Shown: positions 1 to 11,521 of the stretch, in pieces
Position numbering within the stretch: position 1 is the stretch's first letter
Layout: every line of letters starts with the position of its first letter
NCBI GenBank assembly: GCA_014905825.1
Contig: JACGCN010000020.1
Location: forward strand, 682,001-746,000
Reading direction: 5' to 3'
Source of the DNA: Lyophyllum atratum
Lineage: Eukaryota > Basidiomycota > Agaricomycetes > Agaricales > Lyophyllaceae
DNA: 64,000 nucleotides
Program-made: the position numbers and the translations under genes
Notes under the pieces: generated by a model
The model's input: only the letters and a program-made list of their open reading frames with translations
Told to the model about the DNA's origin: nothing
Database searches by the model: none

Positions 1-185
1 GGAGTAGACAAGTCGTGGCTGGTAAGGGGGGACCGGAAGAAATGACGAATTGGTGGGCAGGGAATAACGATTGGAGTCGTGGCGAAGGAAGCCAGGGGGC
101 GGTCTCGTGGTCGTGGGGGGGACTCTAAAATTACAAGTATCAAGGTCCAAATCCGGTGTACTTAAAGTATATGGGGTGTCGTGAT

Positions 186-957
186 CTAACTGAGAGAGGC
201 AATCTTCGCATACGAAGGCTCGCGTTCATGGGCATGCGGCTCGCTAGCATCCGAGTCATCCGCATAGACGTGTTCCCAAGGCTCGTTGAAGTCAAGGTCC
301 GGCGCCGCGCTGTCGTCGAGCACAATCACGGAGCGGATGGGTGGGACGACTTCAAAGTCGGGTTCTGGGATGGTTGAACAAAGATAAGGTCAGCACACGT
401 GCAAGTGACATTGCTGATAAGGGTAAATAGCGTGGATAGGCAGAGATTCGGGGCAGTAGACCTTGGGGAAAACGGAATGAAATTGACATACCTCGTCCGT
501 GCCGCGGCTTCCGTGAGATAAGCAAGTCGGCGAGTGGGACCTCGGGCCGACCTGATACGGGCTCCCGCTCCTGTTCCACGCGCGGGGAACGCACAGGCGA
601 CGACACGTCGTCCCAGTCCACCTCGGACGCCTCACACGCAGGCTCCTCGCCGTGGTCCTCAAACCGTGCGACGGTGCGAGGCGTCGAGTGGCGTTCGTAC
701 GGCTTCGCTGTGAACCCGCCCTGGGCCTGCAGCTCCTTCCGCGCCTGGGTCTTGACGAAGCCGGAGGCCTTCTTGAGCCGCTGCCGCTCGTGCTCCCGTG
801 CGCGGTCCTCCTTGATGTCTGGGATGACGGGTGACTTGGCGGGACTTGCGTTCTCGTCGGCGGGAGCGGTGACGGTGGCGGCGGCGGGGGCAGCAGTGGA
901 GCTCTTGGCTCTGGAGAGAGGGCGGGCATAGAATGAAGCTGTGGATGGGCGGCGCAT
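186..957 (-). CDS. Uncharacterised basic/low-complexity protein, 214 aa
   Basis: Two exons, 957-492 and 364-186, joined across a 127-nt intron with GTATGT donor and CAG acceptor; the join restores frame (phase 1) and gives 214 residues. I do not recognise the family. The N-terminal third is Ser/Ala/Pro-rich, followed by a charged stretch rich in Glu, Arg and Lys (about residues 48-70) with helix-forming character, then an acidic C-terminal third with several DD and SD pairs. No signal peptide, membrane segment or catalytic motif is visible. The start is the first ATG of the open frame. Likely intrinsically disordered; function unknown. Confidence 0.6.
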
Positions 958-1617
958 TGTAGGTGAGGAGCGAGTAGCAGTTGGTCACAATAAGAGAGGC
1001 CGGGCTAGGGCTTATAAGGAGGACGGATAAGGTTAGGGCGTGACTCTGACTCGGACCCACCTCGAACTGGCGTCATCTGGGATCAGTGGCGCTGCAGTCG
1101 ACGAATGCAGCCCAATCTGGCCTTTATCGCCCTATCAGAGTCTTTCTTCCCCCGACAATTCATCGGGCCCCCATTGGCCTGCATGGACGGAAGCTGAGAC
1201 ACGGAACGTTACGTCATCACCGCCCCTGTTTATGCACGCACACGAGTGTGACGAACGTTGGGCATCATTTTGAGTGGGGTTGCCGACTGATCTAGTGATG
1301 CTGCCATCAACTTCCACACCGAGCTTTCTTTCACAACTTGCAATGCATTCGACTTCGGGACCGCCAGCGACAGAGGTGTGCAACTGAGGTGAAGGCATAA
1401 AGAGCACAGGTATGTATTACTAAGCGATATTACATAGTGGCGCTATATAAAGTGACTTGACTTTCTTCTCTTTCCCTTCCGCCGTCCTCGACATCTCCTT
1501 TTCGTACCGTCCGTACGTCGCCTCATCTTTGGGAGGCTCCGAGTCTAATTCTTTTTTGAATCCTTTGCCTAAGCTAGGGCTCAACCCAATCCTTTCTTTC
1601 ACATCCCTCTTTCACAA
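958..1617. other. Intergenic region between divergent genes
   Basis: 660 bp separating two divergently transcribed genes, so it probably holds both promoters. There is a pyrimidine-rich run just upstream of the zinc-finger start. I see no convincing coding sequence or repeat. Confidence 0.4.
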
Positions 1618-2589
1618 ATGTTTTGCGAACGATGCGACCGCTCTTTCAACTCCTGGCATGCGCTTCGTCAACACGAAAACAACTCCTCTGTCCACAACAT
1701 CTGCGGTGACTGCCAGCTTGACTTCCCCACCTGGGTCGGACTCAAAGAACATTGGGTCCAGAGCCCAAACCATGATTACTGCCAGCACTGCAGCCAACAC
1801 TTTGACCATGACCAAGACCTAGAAGATCACTACGAATCCGCCCATATCTGGTGCAGCTCATGCAACAAGTTCTTTGTGAACGCGTTCGGGCGCAACGAGC
1901 ATTACCGCCAGTCCCCCAATCACCACTACTGCGTGCCATGCAATCGCCTCTTTTTATCTGCGAGTAACCTCCAAGCCGTGAGTTTCTCTCCTTTTGACTT
2001 TCTTTCACGTCCCCATCTCGTTCCCCGTTTTCTCTTCCCCCTCATGTTGACCTTTACTGATCACCTACATCCACAGCACCTCAACTCCTCCACCCACCGA
2101 CCGCGCGACGTCCCCTGCCGCGGCGGAGGCTGCACCCTCACCTTCGTCTCCCCCTCCGCCATGCTCCTCCACCTCGAGTCCGGCACCTGCCGCTCAGGCA
2201 TCACCCGCAACTTCATCAACGACAAAGTCCGGCAGCTCGACCGCAACAACGTCATCACCGACCCCTCCCGCATGATCGCCGGCCCAGGCGGCGGCATGCA
2301 GCAGCAGGTCACGTACATCGCGTCCAGCGCGGCGTGGAACGGCGCTGCGTTCGAGTGTTACTTGTGCCATGGGACGTATCGGAGTCTTAATGCGCTGAAC
2401 CAGCACTTGGCGAGCCCGAGGCATCAGGATCAGATTTATATATGCCCGATGCAGTCGTGTCGCCAGAGGTTCACGGTGCTGAGCGCGCTGTGTCAGCATA
2501 TTGAGAGCGAGAAGTGTGGGGTGCACAAGTTTGCGGCTGTGCAGAGTACGATGCAGGGTATTGTGGGGCAGATGAGGTTGACGCTTTGA
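1618..2589 (+). CDS. C2H2 zinc-finger protein, about 290 aa
   Basis: Starts at the ATG at 1618 and contains one 99-nt intron (1978-2076, GTGAGT...CCACAG) that is a multiple of three, so the frame is open through it; the stretch it encodes is hydrophobic and unlike the rest, which supports its being an intron. The spliced protein carries at least six CxxC...HxxxxH/C-type fingers of the U1/JAZ-like spacing: FCERC...H, CGDC...H, YCQHC...H, WCSSC...H, YCVPC, then after a linker FECYLCH...H and YICPMQSC...H. Such proteins bind nucleic acid and are usually nuclear; the target cannot be read from the sequence. The last 20 codons overlap the first copy of an 80-bp tandem duplication. Confidence 0.82.
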   Translation: MFCERCDRSFNSWHALRQHENNSSVHNICGDCQLDFPTWVGLKEHWVQSPNHDYCQHCSQHFDHDQDLEDHYESAHIWCSSCNKFFVNAFGRNEHYRQSPNHHYCVPCNRLFLSASNLQAVSFSPFDFLSRPHLVPRFLFPLMLTFTDHLHPQHLNSSTHRPRDVPCRGGGCTLTFVSPSAMLLHLESGTCRSGITRNFINDKVRQLDRNNVITDPSRMIAGPGGGMQQQVTYIASSAAWNGAAFECYLCHGTYRSLNALNQHLASPRHQDQIYICPMQSCRQRFTVLSALCQHIESEKCGVHKFAAVQSTMQGIVGQMRLTL

Positions 2590-2727
2590 AGTGGGGATTT
2601 GGTGAGCGGCGGGTGGATGTGTGTACAGTATTCGACGTTGGTGGACTCGCAGATGCGGCTGACGCTGGAAGTGGAGATTTGGTGAGCGGCGGCGGATGTG
2701 CGTATAGGATTCGGCGTTGGTGGACTT
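2568..2727. repeat. 80-bp tandem duplication over the zinc-finger stop codon
   Basis: Copy 1 (2568-2648) includes the last codons and stop of the zinc-finger gene; copy 2 (2649-2727) repeats it with scattered substitutions and one indel. Shared blocks include GATTTGGTGAGCGGCGG and GTTGGTGGACT. In copy 2 the stop codon position reads GGA. Confidence 0.8.
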
Positions 2728-3074
2728 TCGATATGTTATAGAGTGAGCGGCCCTAATTCGTAGTGTAAAGCATCCGTATACTTAGACCTCCCATGCCGAA
2801 CCTGAGGTCAGATCCCTAGACGGGGAACTGGCTTCAGATTCTGGTTTCTGGTTAATTGCCCATCGTCGTGTATTTCTCACCTCCATGGTGGCAAGCTTCC
2901 CTTAGCGAGGGTTTGATGCTACCCCATGCGAGCCTTTTACTAGTCTAGCATAGTATGTAGACTACGCAACCGTTTACCGGCTGGTTCTGGTGACATGTTC
3001 ATTATATGCAGTGCATTCATTCACTGACGGTGGCTAATCATTTGTTGGTGCAACTATAGTAATGAGTTGTAACG

Positions 3075-3159
3075 TCCCTCTTAGCTCAGTGGTAGAGCGC
3101 GTCACTAGTATGGTTGTGATCATATGACGAGGTCAGTCGTTCAAGTCGGCTAGAGGGAA
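3075..3159 (+). tRNA. tRNA-Thr (AGT) with a 13-nt intron
   Basis: A complete cloverleaf folds by eye. Acceptor stem TCCCTCT (3075-3081) pairs perfectly with AGAGGGA (3152-3158), discriminator A3159. D arm GCTC/GAGC at 3084-3087 and 3095-3098. Anticodon stem CGTCA (3100-3104) with TGACG (3125-3129). T arm AGTCG-TTCAAGT-CGGCT. The 20-nt anticodon loop leaves AGT at 3107-3109 once a 13-nt intron (3111-3123) is removed from the canonical position, one base 3' of the anticodon. The box A (TAGCTCAGTGGTAGAGC) and box B (GTTCAAGTC) promoters are intact, and a T-run at about 3183-3189 suits a Pol III terminator. Confidence 0.92.
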
Positions 3160-3217
3160 TTATATACACCAGGTCTTGGAAATTTTTTTCCAACCTGGCC
3201 CTGCTATTCAAGTTTCC

Positions 3218-4082
3218 GTGAAACATAAGGCTCCAACCGTACTGTATCCGTATACGGCGGAAGGGGTAGATATACAGATACAGTTGTATAGTGTGTATTA
3301 ACAGTATAGATATGGTTATACGGTATGATGTAGACAGTTGTTATAGGGTCAAATCGAGCCATCCTTTTTGAGCGGCACCTTGGGCTCGTTGACATCAAAT
3401 AACGCCCGACCGAATCATACCGTCGACAACGGAGCTTGACTGAATTGTCTCGGCTTTCAAGGAGCTCCTGAGATCAGAGCTCCTGAGATCCGTGATGGAG
3501 GAGAACAAAGGTAGAGATTTCGAAACTACCTTAAATTTTTGAGCAATGAATTGTTATGCGGTGGACGACCGATCCCCACTCAACCTGGACATATAAGCTG
3601 AGAATTGCTTGATTATGAAAGGGGCATATTCCCTGCATTGTCCAGTGTGGCAGTGTCTGATCTGACAGCCTAAAAAGAAACTTGAAGCTCTACTCACAAA
3701 AAACCAGACTTGTCCCTGAGATATGTCAGGAAAATCCGCAGAATGCGTTACAATTTTGGAGTAGCTCGCTGTGGACGATCTAAAAATAGGCCGAGCCCGA
3801 TCCGAGGTGTTTTTGGTTACGCCTTGTCTAAAAACGTCCCTCATTCTCTTGTCGTTCTTTGACACCTCCTCGATTTTGACCTATCACTGCGACACTAACC
3901 TAGGTCACAGGGAAGCCACTGATTTCTGTAGGGGAAAAATTAACAGTATAATCATATACTATACTGTATATCTACTGTATAGGACAATTTTTCGAACAGG
4001 CCTATACATATATGTAAACATATACGGTATCTACTGTATATATATGGTAGATAGATAGTATGGTTGGAGCCTTAGTGAAACA
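3218..4082. mobile_element. Non-autonomous hAT-like DNA transposon (large MITE) with 8-bp TSD
   Basis: Element body 3226-4074 (849 bp). Its ends are inverted repeats of 20 bp with 18 matches: TAAGGCTCCAACCGTACTGT at the left, and the complement of TAAGGCTCCAACCATACTAT at the right. Both sides are flanked by the identical octamer GTGAAACA (3218-3225 and 4075-4082), a target-site duplication of the length made by hAT transposases. Subterminal zones hold many short TATAC/ACTGTATA words in both orientations, as is usual for hAT ends. Inside lies a 15-bp-period direct repeat (3462-3490). No transposase is encoded; the longest internal ORF (103 codons) shows no familiar motif. The element must therefore have been mobilised in trans. 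Confidence 0.85.
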
Positions 4083-4449
4083 GATGGCGTCGTCCTGATC
4101 GTCGCATCGATGACTCTTCTCAATGAGTGCGCCCGACTTTCGTCAGGAGGCATACCAGCTACAGCGGCAAAATAGGGACTTCTCTGGCAGTTGAGTGTGG
4201 GTTGGCCAGACAAGCAAAACCATCCGCTCGTAAAACCCGACTCAAGCTCATGTGGGCTCTGCGAGTCCTTTGTTCATTTGCATTGACCGCCTGAGGTCAT
4301 AATGGTACAAAAAACGACTCAAAGTGCTAGTAAAAAATCCATATTGCTTATAGTACAATAATTGTCCATTGCATTAGCAATTACTTTACACTATGGTACA
4401 CCGAATGTTCATAATAAGTTAGGGAATAACCAAGTCCAGCATCAGCAGC

Positions 4450-6504
4450 CTAATGCCAAGTGTGAAAGGTGGAAGAACTGGTCATGGAGCCATGATCATA
4501 ACTATCGTGGAGAACATAGTCCTGCGCCTGCTTCCACCGCTCAAATCTCCTATCCGGATGTACCACATTCGCAAAATCTACAACCTCAATCTGCGGCGTC
4601 CCCCCAGCCGCAATACACACCCTCCCAATACCCTCATCCCACGCAATCGCCGCAATCCCCAGCCGCTGGAACCGCTCCAGCGCCGCCGGGTTCGTCTTCA
4701 GCGTCCCATACACATTCGTCGGCATCGACGGCACCTTCTTCCGCATCACCTTCGACGAGCGGTTCACCCGCGGGATCGGGTAATTCTTCGTCTGGAACTC
4801 GGGGTTGAGGTAGCGCCGCAGGGACACGAGGGTGAGCGCGTCCTTGCGGTCGTCCATGTGTGCCGTGTACACGAGGGCGCGGAAGGCCCCGGGGAGGACG
4901 TGCGCGACGTAGGGCTCGCAGTTGTGCCGCGTCTGTATGCAGACGTAGTCGAGGGAGTAGAAGTAGGTCTGGCTCCCTTGTTTGTTGGCTTTGGATGAGG
5001 GCCACACGACGTAGTGGATGACGCCGCTGGGGGCGGAGGTCTCCATGTAGATGGATATGGGCGGCGAGGGTTGGTAGTGGAATTGGAGGCGGTAGTCCTC
5101 GCCGTTGGTGGTGGGGATACCGTAGTCGGAGATGTGGACGACCGCGATGTCGTGGTCGCCTATGACGTATGCGTCTTTTGGATACCCGAGTTCGGTGGCA
5201 CCGGCTTCGGTGGGCATTTCGTAGATTTCCAGAACTTGCATGAGTCGGACCGGTGTCTGCTGGGCGTTTGGAGGGGGTGACACAGTGATGGTGCGAAAGA
5301 CGAGGATCTCGTTTTGGTAGGGCAGGTGTCGGACGGCTCTGATGTGATGAGGCTGCGAAATGCGTCAATAAAGCTTCAGAATATTTGTTTCAGAAACCGT
5401 ACATGGTCTTGATATTCGTCATGGCTTTCACATATCAGCGTCGAGATAGCCTGCGCCGTGAGATCGATAACAACAATCCTATTGGGCAATTGCACCATAC
5501 TGACGAATGGCCGCCCATCCAGTTCGTACAGCGATATGTGATCGACTTGGTATTTTGCAATAGCTGTTGCGACCTGATAAAACGGTCCCTTCGAACGATC
5601 TGCCAGCGAAATGGATGCTGACTCGGTCCCCCCAGGCGCAACGTAAGGATTAGCAAGCGCTTCGAGGGCCTCTAAGCTGATTTGGACACAAATCAACTCA
5701 TGCACGAATGGGTGCGGGGGGTCAATAGGTGTTCGAGAACTGTACTCCGACGGATCTACGCTATTAGCGAGAACGATGAATATACGTTCCTAAGGTGAAA
5801 GACAGATTTGCTCACTTGACTGGCCCGCCTTCCTGAAAGCTCCGACGTACGTACGCAATCATGATCACCGGTTTCCCTTGGTAGTTCATGTACTTAGCCT
5901 GGAGGTTGAAGGCCTTCATCTGTGTGGGAAACCTCGCCAACGCATGTGGACCATTTGGGTGATCCAAACAGTAGACCACGATGAAGCAACGATATGCATC
6001 CCGCACGGAGGCAATGAGGTATCTCCCCCCAGGTAATAGCTTCATGTCGAGAACGTGATAGTGTGTATCAAAGACGATGGCCGAGGTGGCTTCGGGATGG
6101 GGTTTGCGCCAGTTGTCTTCGAGAGATACGGCGCGTGATACAAGTTGCTCGATTTCAAAGTCTGTGGCTTCGAGTGCATATCGAAACGTGGGTCGTAGTG
6201 GAGGAAGAGGGACATTGAGATGTGATAAGAAGCGCTTCCATATCACGGGCTCGTGAGTGAGAAGAAAGAAGGCTTTGTTAACCTAGAGTTCATCGTTAGC
6301 GCTATTGGAAAGAAAAGACGAAGTGCGACCAACCCTTCTGAGGCACATGATGTCCTCTATGCATAGCTGAACGAAGATATGGTCCACAAAAACGTCCAAA
6401 GGAAGACGATGGATAAAACAGGGTGCAGACTGTTTGAACCGCGACAAGAGAAAGTTTGGTAGAAAGCCAGCGAGGGCTCTCGAGTTGGAAACGGAAATTG
6501 GCAT
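4450..6504 (-). CDS. F-box domain protein, about 632 aa
   Basis: Four exons on the minus strand: 6504-6334, 6282-5816, 5760-5403 and 5352-4450, with introns of 50-55 nt; all junctions keep frame. Residues about 27-65 form an F-box: RLPLDVFVDHIFVQL, then CLRRVNKAFFLL and VIWKRFL, with the intron falling inside the domain. The remaining 560 residues have alternating short hydrophobic strands (for example YHVLDMKLLPGGRYLIASV, FVSMVQLPNRIVVIDL and IAAIAWDEGIGRVCIA), suggesting a beta-propeller-like substrate-recognition region. This is the usual architecture of the expanded basidiomycete F-box family, adaptors of SCF ubiquitin ligases. The substrate is unknown. The start codon is the least certain point: MPISVS gives a short leader, and an upstream exon cannot be excluded. 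Confidence 0.78.
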
Positions 6505-7122
6505 GTTTGAAATGTATGAGACACAGAGTTGAGCCCGCAGGAAGCAGTGTTGACGGAAAGCTTGCAAAGATAATAATATGTCGTCGAGGTTTCGAGTGAC
6601 CCGCACAGCGACAATGACAGAGGAGTTGAGCAAGCAAGGATACACCTGCAACGGATATATATGCTGTAGACATGCCTAGCCGGCGCACCTTGTACTTTGC
6701 GCGCCAAAGAAACCTTGTACTTTGAAGCCTGAAGGCATTGTGAAGGCAACCTGAAGGAATACAAGATTTGCCAAAAATGATGGTTGAGCCAACGAACCTG
6801 ATCATTGCTTGTATTTCCAATCATTGGCAAACAACGCGTCAGGTTCGCCGCTCGATCACGATCGATTGTGAGGGTCGCGACTGGCTTGTATACAATTGGT
6901 GATGACAGGGTTGAAGGTAGATAACGTTCTACTAGTACACAATCTGTTTTAGAGCGCGACTCATCATTGCTTATCACTCCTGACTTCAAATGTTTCCAGC
7001 TAACCATCGTGCTCAGCAAAAATGGTATACAGCTGTTAATTACAGTGGTCATAAATAAATTATAGAATTACAATGAGGTCCCCGAATTGATGTACAATAT
7101 GAGATGGAAATCGTGCGGCATC
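6505..7122. other. Intergenic region, no gene seen
   Basis: 618 bp between two minus-strand genes, holding the F-box promoter and the 3' end of the membrane-protein gene. Long antisense-like ORFs cross it in several frames, but none shows a domain or plausible codon use. Confidence 0.35.
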
Positions 7123-8329
7123 CTACATCCCATAACCACCGTGACGATTGTCGTAAGGTCCCTTGATATCTACTGCGTGGGGGGTCATGAAAGACTGGTT
7201 CTGACCGCTAGAGCCATGACTGCTTATCGACAACGGGATGCCGGAAGCGGCGCCCTGCTGCCTCTGATCGAAGAGTTTGAGATTGAGGAACACCCTAGAC
7301 CCCATAGTCACCGTCATCAGAGTCGAAAAGGGAACGGCGGTAGGCTTGATCATGTCGAATCGCGGCCCAAGCGCTTGAATGGTGAGTACAGTGATATTTG
7401 TGACTGCCGTGAGGAGGAAATACACCAGGTTATCCCGGTAGATCTGCTTCCCGACCCTGGACCCGGTGGCTGCAAGATTTCCGTGTAGTTTGGCCAAGGT
7501 GAGGACCAAGACTACTGTGTCGAACGCCACAGACGAGGCGTAGCTGATGGGCGCCCATGAAACGATTGGGAGCATCTGACAATTGGATCCGAACGGTGTC
7601 GGCGGTCCGGTGATTGCTGCATACTGAGTCGCAACAGAAATCTGGAACGATCATCAATAAGCTAAGTCGTTCTAATGGGTTAACGGACTACTCTGCTTAC
7701 CCAGCAGCCCATCATAGCGAGGAACATGAAAGTGACGGCAGCCTGAACTACTTTCACGCCGTTCCAAATCGCGAAGACTCGATAGCAGAAGATGGCTCCG
7801 GATGATGCTACGACGAGGACTGCTCCAACTTGACTGGTCACTACAGCTGCCTGGCAGTGCTGACTCTGAATAGATGTGAAGAACAACGACGGAAATGTGG
7901 CGACGATTCCAGAGTATCGAAGGATAACGAAACTATTGATAGCCAAGGGTGGATTGATACACGGAGCCGATACAATGATGAGATCACTTACAACCACGTC
8001 GCAGGTTGGCGCCACACCTTCTTATCCTTTGATAAATATAGGGCGATCTCGTTTGGGAGCTGAGCGAAACTGTAAGCAAATTCTGAGGTAAGGCTCAACA
8101 CACTTCGGGGAAAGATGTAAGGCCGTACTAGTCCCAGAGAACAACACCAAAAGCGACGGCAACGATGATCGCAATTGTGACTGATAGCAATACTGTGAGT
8201 CCACGATCTCAGCAAGGATGGATATGAAAATGGCCAACCTAGCTGTCCTTGCAGCGTCAGAAATTGGTCCAGGGTAAAGCCCGGTGGCAGAGGGATCTGA
8301 GCCATGTTCGGTGGTGGCGGAGCGGCCAT
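7123..8329 (-). CDS. Seven-transmembrane protein of the basidiomycete DUF6533-like family, 327 aa
   Basis: Five exons: 8329-8239, 8192-8129, 8069-7992, 7932-7701 and 7641-7123, with introns of 46-59 nt; frames close to 327 residues. After a proline-rich N-terminus the spliced product has a hydrophobic helix (LLSVTIAIIVAVAFGVVLWDY) followed by the family-type WDY...EI.L...K...W motif, then helices around YSGIVATFPSLFF, VGAVLVVASSGAIFCYRVFAIW, AAVTFMFLAMMGCW, YASSVAFDTVVLVLTLAKL, LVYFLLTAVTNITVLTIQAL and STLMTVTMGSRVFLNLKL. This is the layout of the large, mostly uncharacterised seven-helix family found throughout Agaricomycetes, predicted to sit in the plasma or endomembrane. The C-terminal tail is Gly/Ser/Gln-rich. 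No ligand or enzymatic role is known. Confidence 0.8.
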
Positions 8330-10003
8330 TATCCTTTGAACTGTAGAAGAAAAAAGAGGGGGAGTGAACGAAGAGAAGGAAACCGGGGGGAGAGCTGTCC
8401 AAAATTGAGCATTGCCTGTCTATTAAGAGGGAGCCATGCTAGCTCCTTCGCTCTGATCAGGCAGTGTCGTTGATGGCGTTTGTATCTCATCTACATCTGG
8501 TCACCTGGCCGAGCACGAATGCTCTAATCAATTGATGGAGTGAGTTCATCCATCCGAGCGAAATTGATGTGAAGTACAGTGTGGCCCCAGGAAGAGAGTC
8601 ATGATCGCCATATCGTGTACGGAAGCACATGGTCCTGGTTGGATCATGATTAGGACCTGGAAACATGGCTAAATATAATCATTCTTGGATCCGATAATTA
8701 CGACTTGTTCATACAAGTTTCGAGCTGCAAGGCGGGAGCGATGAATCGCAGCAGAGCGCTCGCCCGGGTTGAGTAAAGTTGACCGCTTGTTGGCAAAAGC
8801 CGAACATCGCCTGGCGGTTTCAGGTCCCGAAACTTCAGTTTGCCATACATACGTCCGCATTTCGGACGCTCCTGTTGCTTCTTCATAACCATGGGCTCTG
8901 CCCATGGACTTGCGGTAGTAGAAGAAAAAAAGGAAAGATCTAATCAGCCACCGTCAAGAAACAAATGATGGGGTAGAGCACATAATCACGAACCAATCAA
9001 TGGAACCTAAGGATTGAGTTACCTTGACTTCGGATGCGCCTAAGGCTCAGAGCTTAGTACTCCCGCTTGTAACAGCTTTACCCATGGACCAGAAGAATGC
9101 TTATCTATTCAGCGACTGTCAAGATACGAATGATGGGAGTAGTAGTAAATCCAATGCTACGTTGACGAGCGTTGATTGATGTGCACAGGTCTTCTTACGA
9201 TGTTGCAACTCCCCGTCGCGCGCCTGTCAAAAGTGACGGTCTAGACTCCAAATCACCGAGTCAGTCGCGCAATGCACCTGATCATGTCGAACGAACTCTC
9301 GAAATGTTTTCTGGTAGCAGACCTGAGACAACTCTAGAAAATTCCCGACTTGCCGGATATTTACCGAAATAAAAACGGTTTCTGGTCCCTGGACGATCGT
9401 TGACCAGGGTGATCCTTGGTGATCCTTGGTGATCCCAGCTAAGGTACCGACAAAATAGAAGCTGATGCCAGATGGAAAGGAGTTGTGAATAGTTGCGAAC
9501 TTGGTGAAGTTGATGCAGCTATATATAGCCATCTGAGCAAGTTAACTTCAGCATATGACAAGATCTGTAGGTGAACGTAGATATATTTTTGGCAGCGTGA
9601 TTGGTCTTATTTTTACAGGCATTGGCTGCTGATATGGATAGATATTTGGATCCTATTTTACCCCCATTAAGTCGCCTACTTCGATGTGTAACCTCAGTTG
9701 GGAAGGTCAGCTGCTACGAATGGCGTACCAGGGTACCGAAAACATGTGAGCAGAGGTGAGCAGATGATTGATATGACGATTGATATTCTTCAGGGCTGTC
9801 GAGCATGCGCCGGCCAGATCGTACAGCCCTGCTTTCACAGATTAAGCGTGCCGTTATTCGCAAACGTGCCCTCCTCTGGTGGGTGACGGTTAATCCTGGT
9901 TAATCCCTCTTCATTAGCTTGGTACCTGGAATTTTATTTATTGGATCATATTACGCGGAGAGTTCATGGATTCGTAACGACCAAGAGAGGCAAACCAGCT
10001 GGG
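8330..10003. other. 1.7-kb gene-poor interval with short direct repeats
   Basis: No ORF here shows a domain. Small tandem repeats occur: a 10-bp unit GATCCTTGGT repeated at 9411-9430, and GGTTAATCCT/GGTTAATCCC at about 9888-9907. The interval divides the metabolic cluster from the membrane-protein gene. Confidence 0.4.
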
Positions 10004-11521
10004 TCAATTGCCAAGAATAGCCTCGATAATAGAGTCAACCGCCCTCATATGATGTATCCTACTTATTCTGAAGCCGCTCTTTTCGACAAGTTTCACCATC
10101 TGTGCCTCTGTCCGAGTGACGCCGTTATTGAGGGCCATGAGTTGCATGCTAGTGGTCCGCACGAAACGTGAACTCGAATCCCGAAGTAACATTTCACAGA
10201 CGATAAGCTTTGCGTTAGGATCTGGACCGGGGCTCGCTACCATGGCTTGACGAACGTTCGTTAGAATTGTCAACACCTGATCGTCGGTCCAATCATGGAG
10301 GACATGACGAATTAGATACGTCGGCTGACCGCAAGGGATGCGCGATTGGTCAAGGGAGGTGGCCAAAAAGTTTCCAGGGGTGAATGATACGCGAGAGGAC
10401 GCAGCGTCCGGCTGCGTCATCCAGGTCTGAAAGACGCACGATTGAGTTTTATGGGTTCAGGGATGCATATGTCAGATCCCTTACTTTCTTGGCGTCCTCA
10501 ATCGTTTTCGGTATGTCGAAGATGGTAAACTTGAGAGCTGCGTTCTCCTCTTGCTTCAATAGGGCGAGCTCCAACGAACCAATTCCACCACCGATATCGA
10601 CTATAGGCGACACGAGCTGGTTCCAAGGGTAATCTGTGACCAACAGGGTAAGCTGGAGGCTGGTCGTCGGGACTTACAACCTACCAGAGATAACATTTCC
10701 ATTAGCCATCCGATGAAGTTGTTGCATGGCCTTTCCCATACGACGCCCGCGCCATGCATTGTCAGACATCCACTCAAAAACGGATTTATCGAAGCCAAAA
10801 GCAAGGTTCACAGCTGGAACTCTCTTTCCCCCAGTCGAAGGGGCTTTGGAGGCTTCGAGTAGATACGAAGTTGCTTTGAAGCCTTCGTCGCAGCTGGAGA
10901 TATTGCGGTCAGGTCGGGATCAATGTCTAAGAATGAACAAATACATGAGTCCGACAGCATCTTTCACACTGTCTGAATGGCCTTCTCGCAGTATATCAGA
11001 GGAGTCGTTATTCCTATAGACATCAGTGCCAAAGCCGCCGACCTCTTCGAAGTAGCGGTGCTTCGTAAGACAGCTCATCGCGGTACCTGCAAGCAGGTAT
11101 ATTAAATATATTAACATGAGCTGCCTCGACCGATGTACTTACTCAAGAAACGTGGGTCGGCGCCAGAGGCTTCACTCAATTGAGTGACGGTCATCGTTTC
11201 ATCTCCAATGATATCTGGGACGCCCAGTGTGGTGACAAAACCTAGAGCTGAACTTTCCTGGCAAGACTCTGTATTGATAATGAAGAACTGAAATATCGTG
11301 ACGTCAAAAAGGATGAACTCACCAGCGAGTAAGATGGTATATTCGAGACGCCCCAGCACTGACTGTAAAAGCTGATCGCAAAGGTCCTGGACGCGTATTT
11401 TAGCGTTGTACTGGGCCAAAGGGTCATTCTGGGGACTAGAAGTATCGAAGTTCGCCTTTGTGAGCTGTAATAGTTGCTCCGCAATGGTGACTGGTGTAAT
11501 GGTGGATCGGTTGGTCGTCAT
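10004..11521 (-). CDS. COMT-type SAM-dependent O-methyltransferase, 415 aa
   Basis: Six exons: 11521-11323, 11268-11143, 11086-10945, 10893-10685, 10633-10485 and 10426-10004, introns 51-58 nt, frame closing to 415 residues. The product matches the caffeic-acid-type O-methyltransferase family (Pfam Methyltransf_2). An N-terminal dimerisation half contains FVTTLGVPDII and DPRFLS. Residues about 250-265 give the SAM-binding glycine loop VDIGGGIGSLELALLK, then FTIFDIP. The C-terminal half has LIRHVLHDWTDDQVLTIL, in which the His of HDW is the catalytic base position of the family. One junction uses the weaker donor GTAGGT. It would methylate a phenol or acid hydroxyl of a small molecule. Lying beside an NRPS-like gene and an HHE gene, it is a candidate tailoring enzyme; the substrate is unknown. 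Confidence 0.88.

Noticed and set aside
2780..2840. Possible 5S rRNA-like wording (CTCCCATGCCGAAC)
   Set aside because: The surrounding sequence does not pair into a 5S secondary structure and lacks the internal control region.
6283..7052. Overlapping minus-strand ORFs of 122-231 codons upstream of the F-box exon
   Set aside because: Three frames are open at once with no domain; only the F-box part is supported, by splicing and homology pattern.
8669..8905. Two overlapping ORFs of 64-78 codons
   Set aside because: Short, without domain and in different frames of the same sequence.
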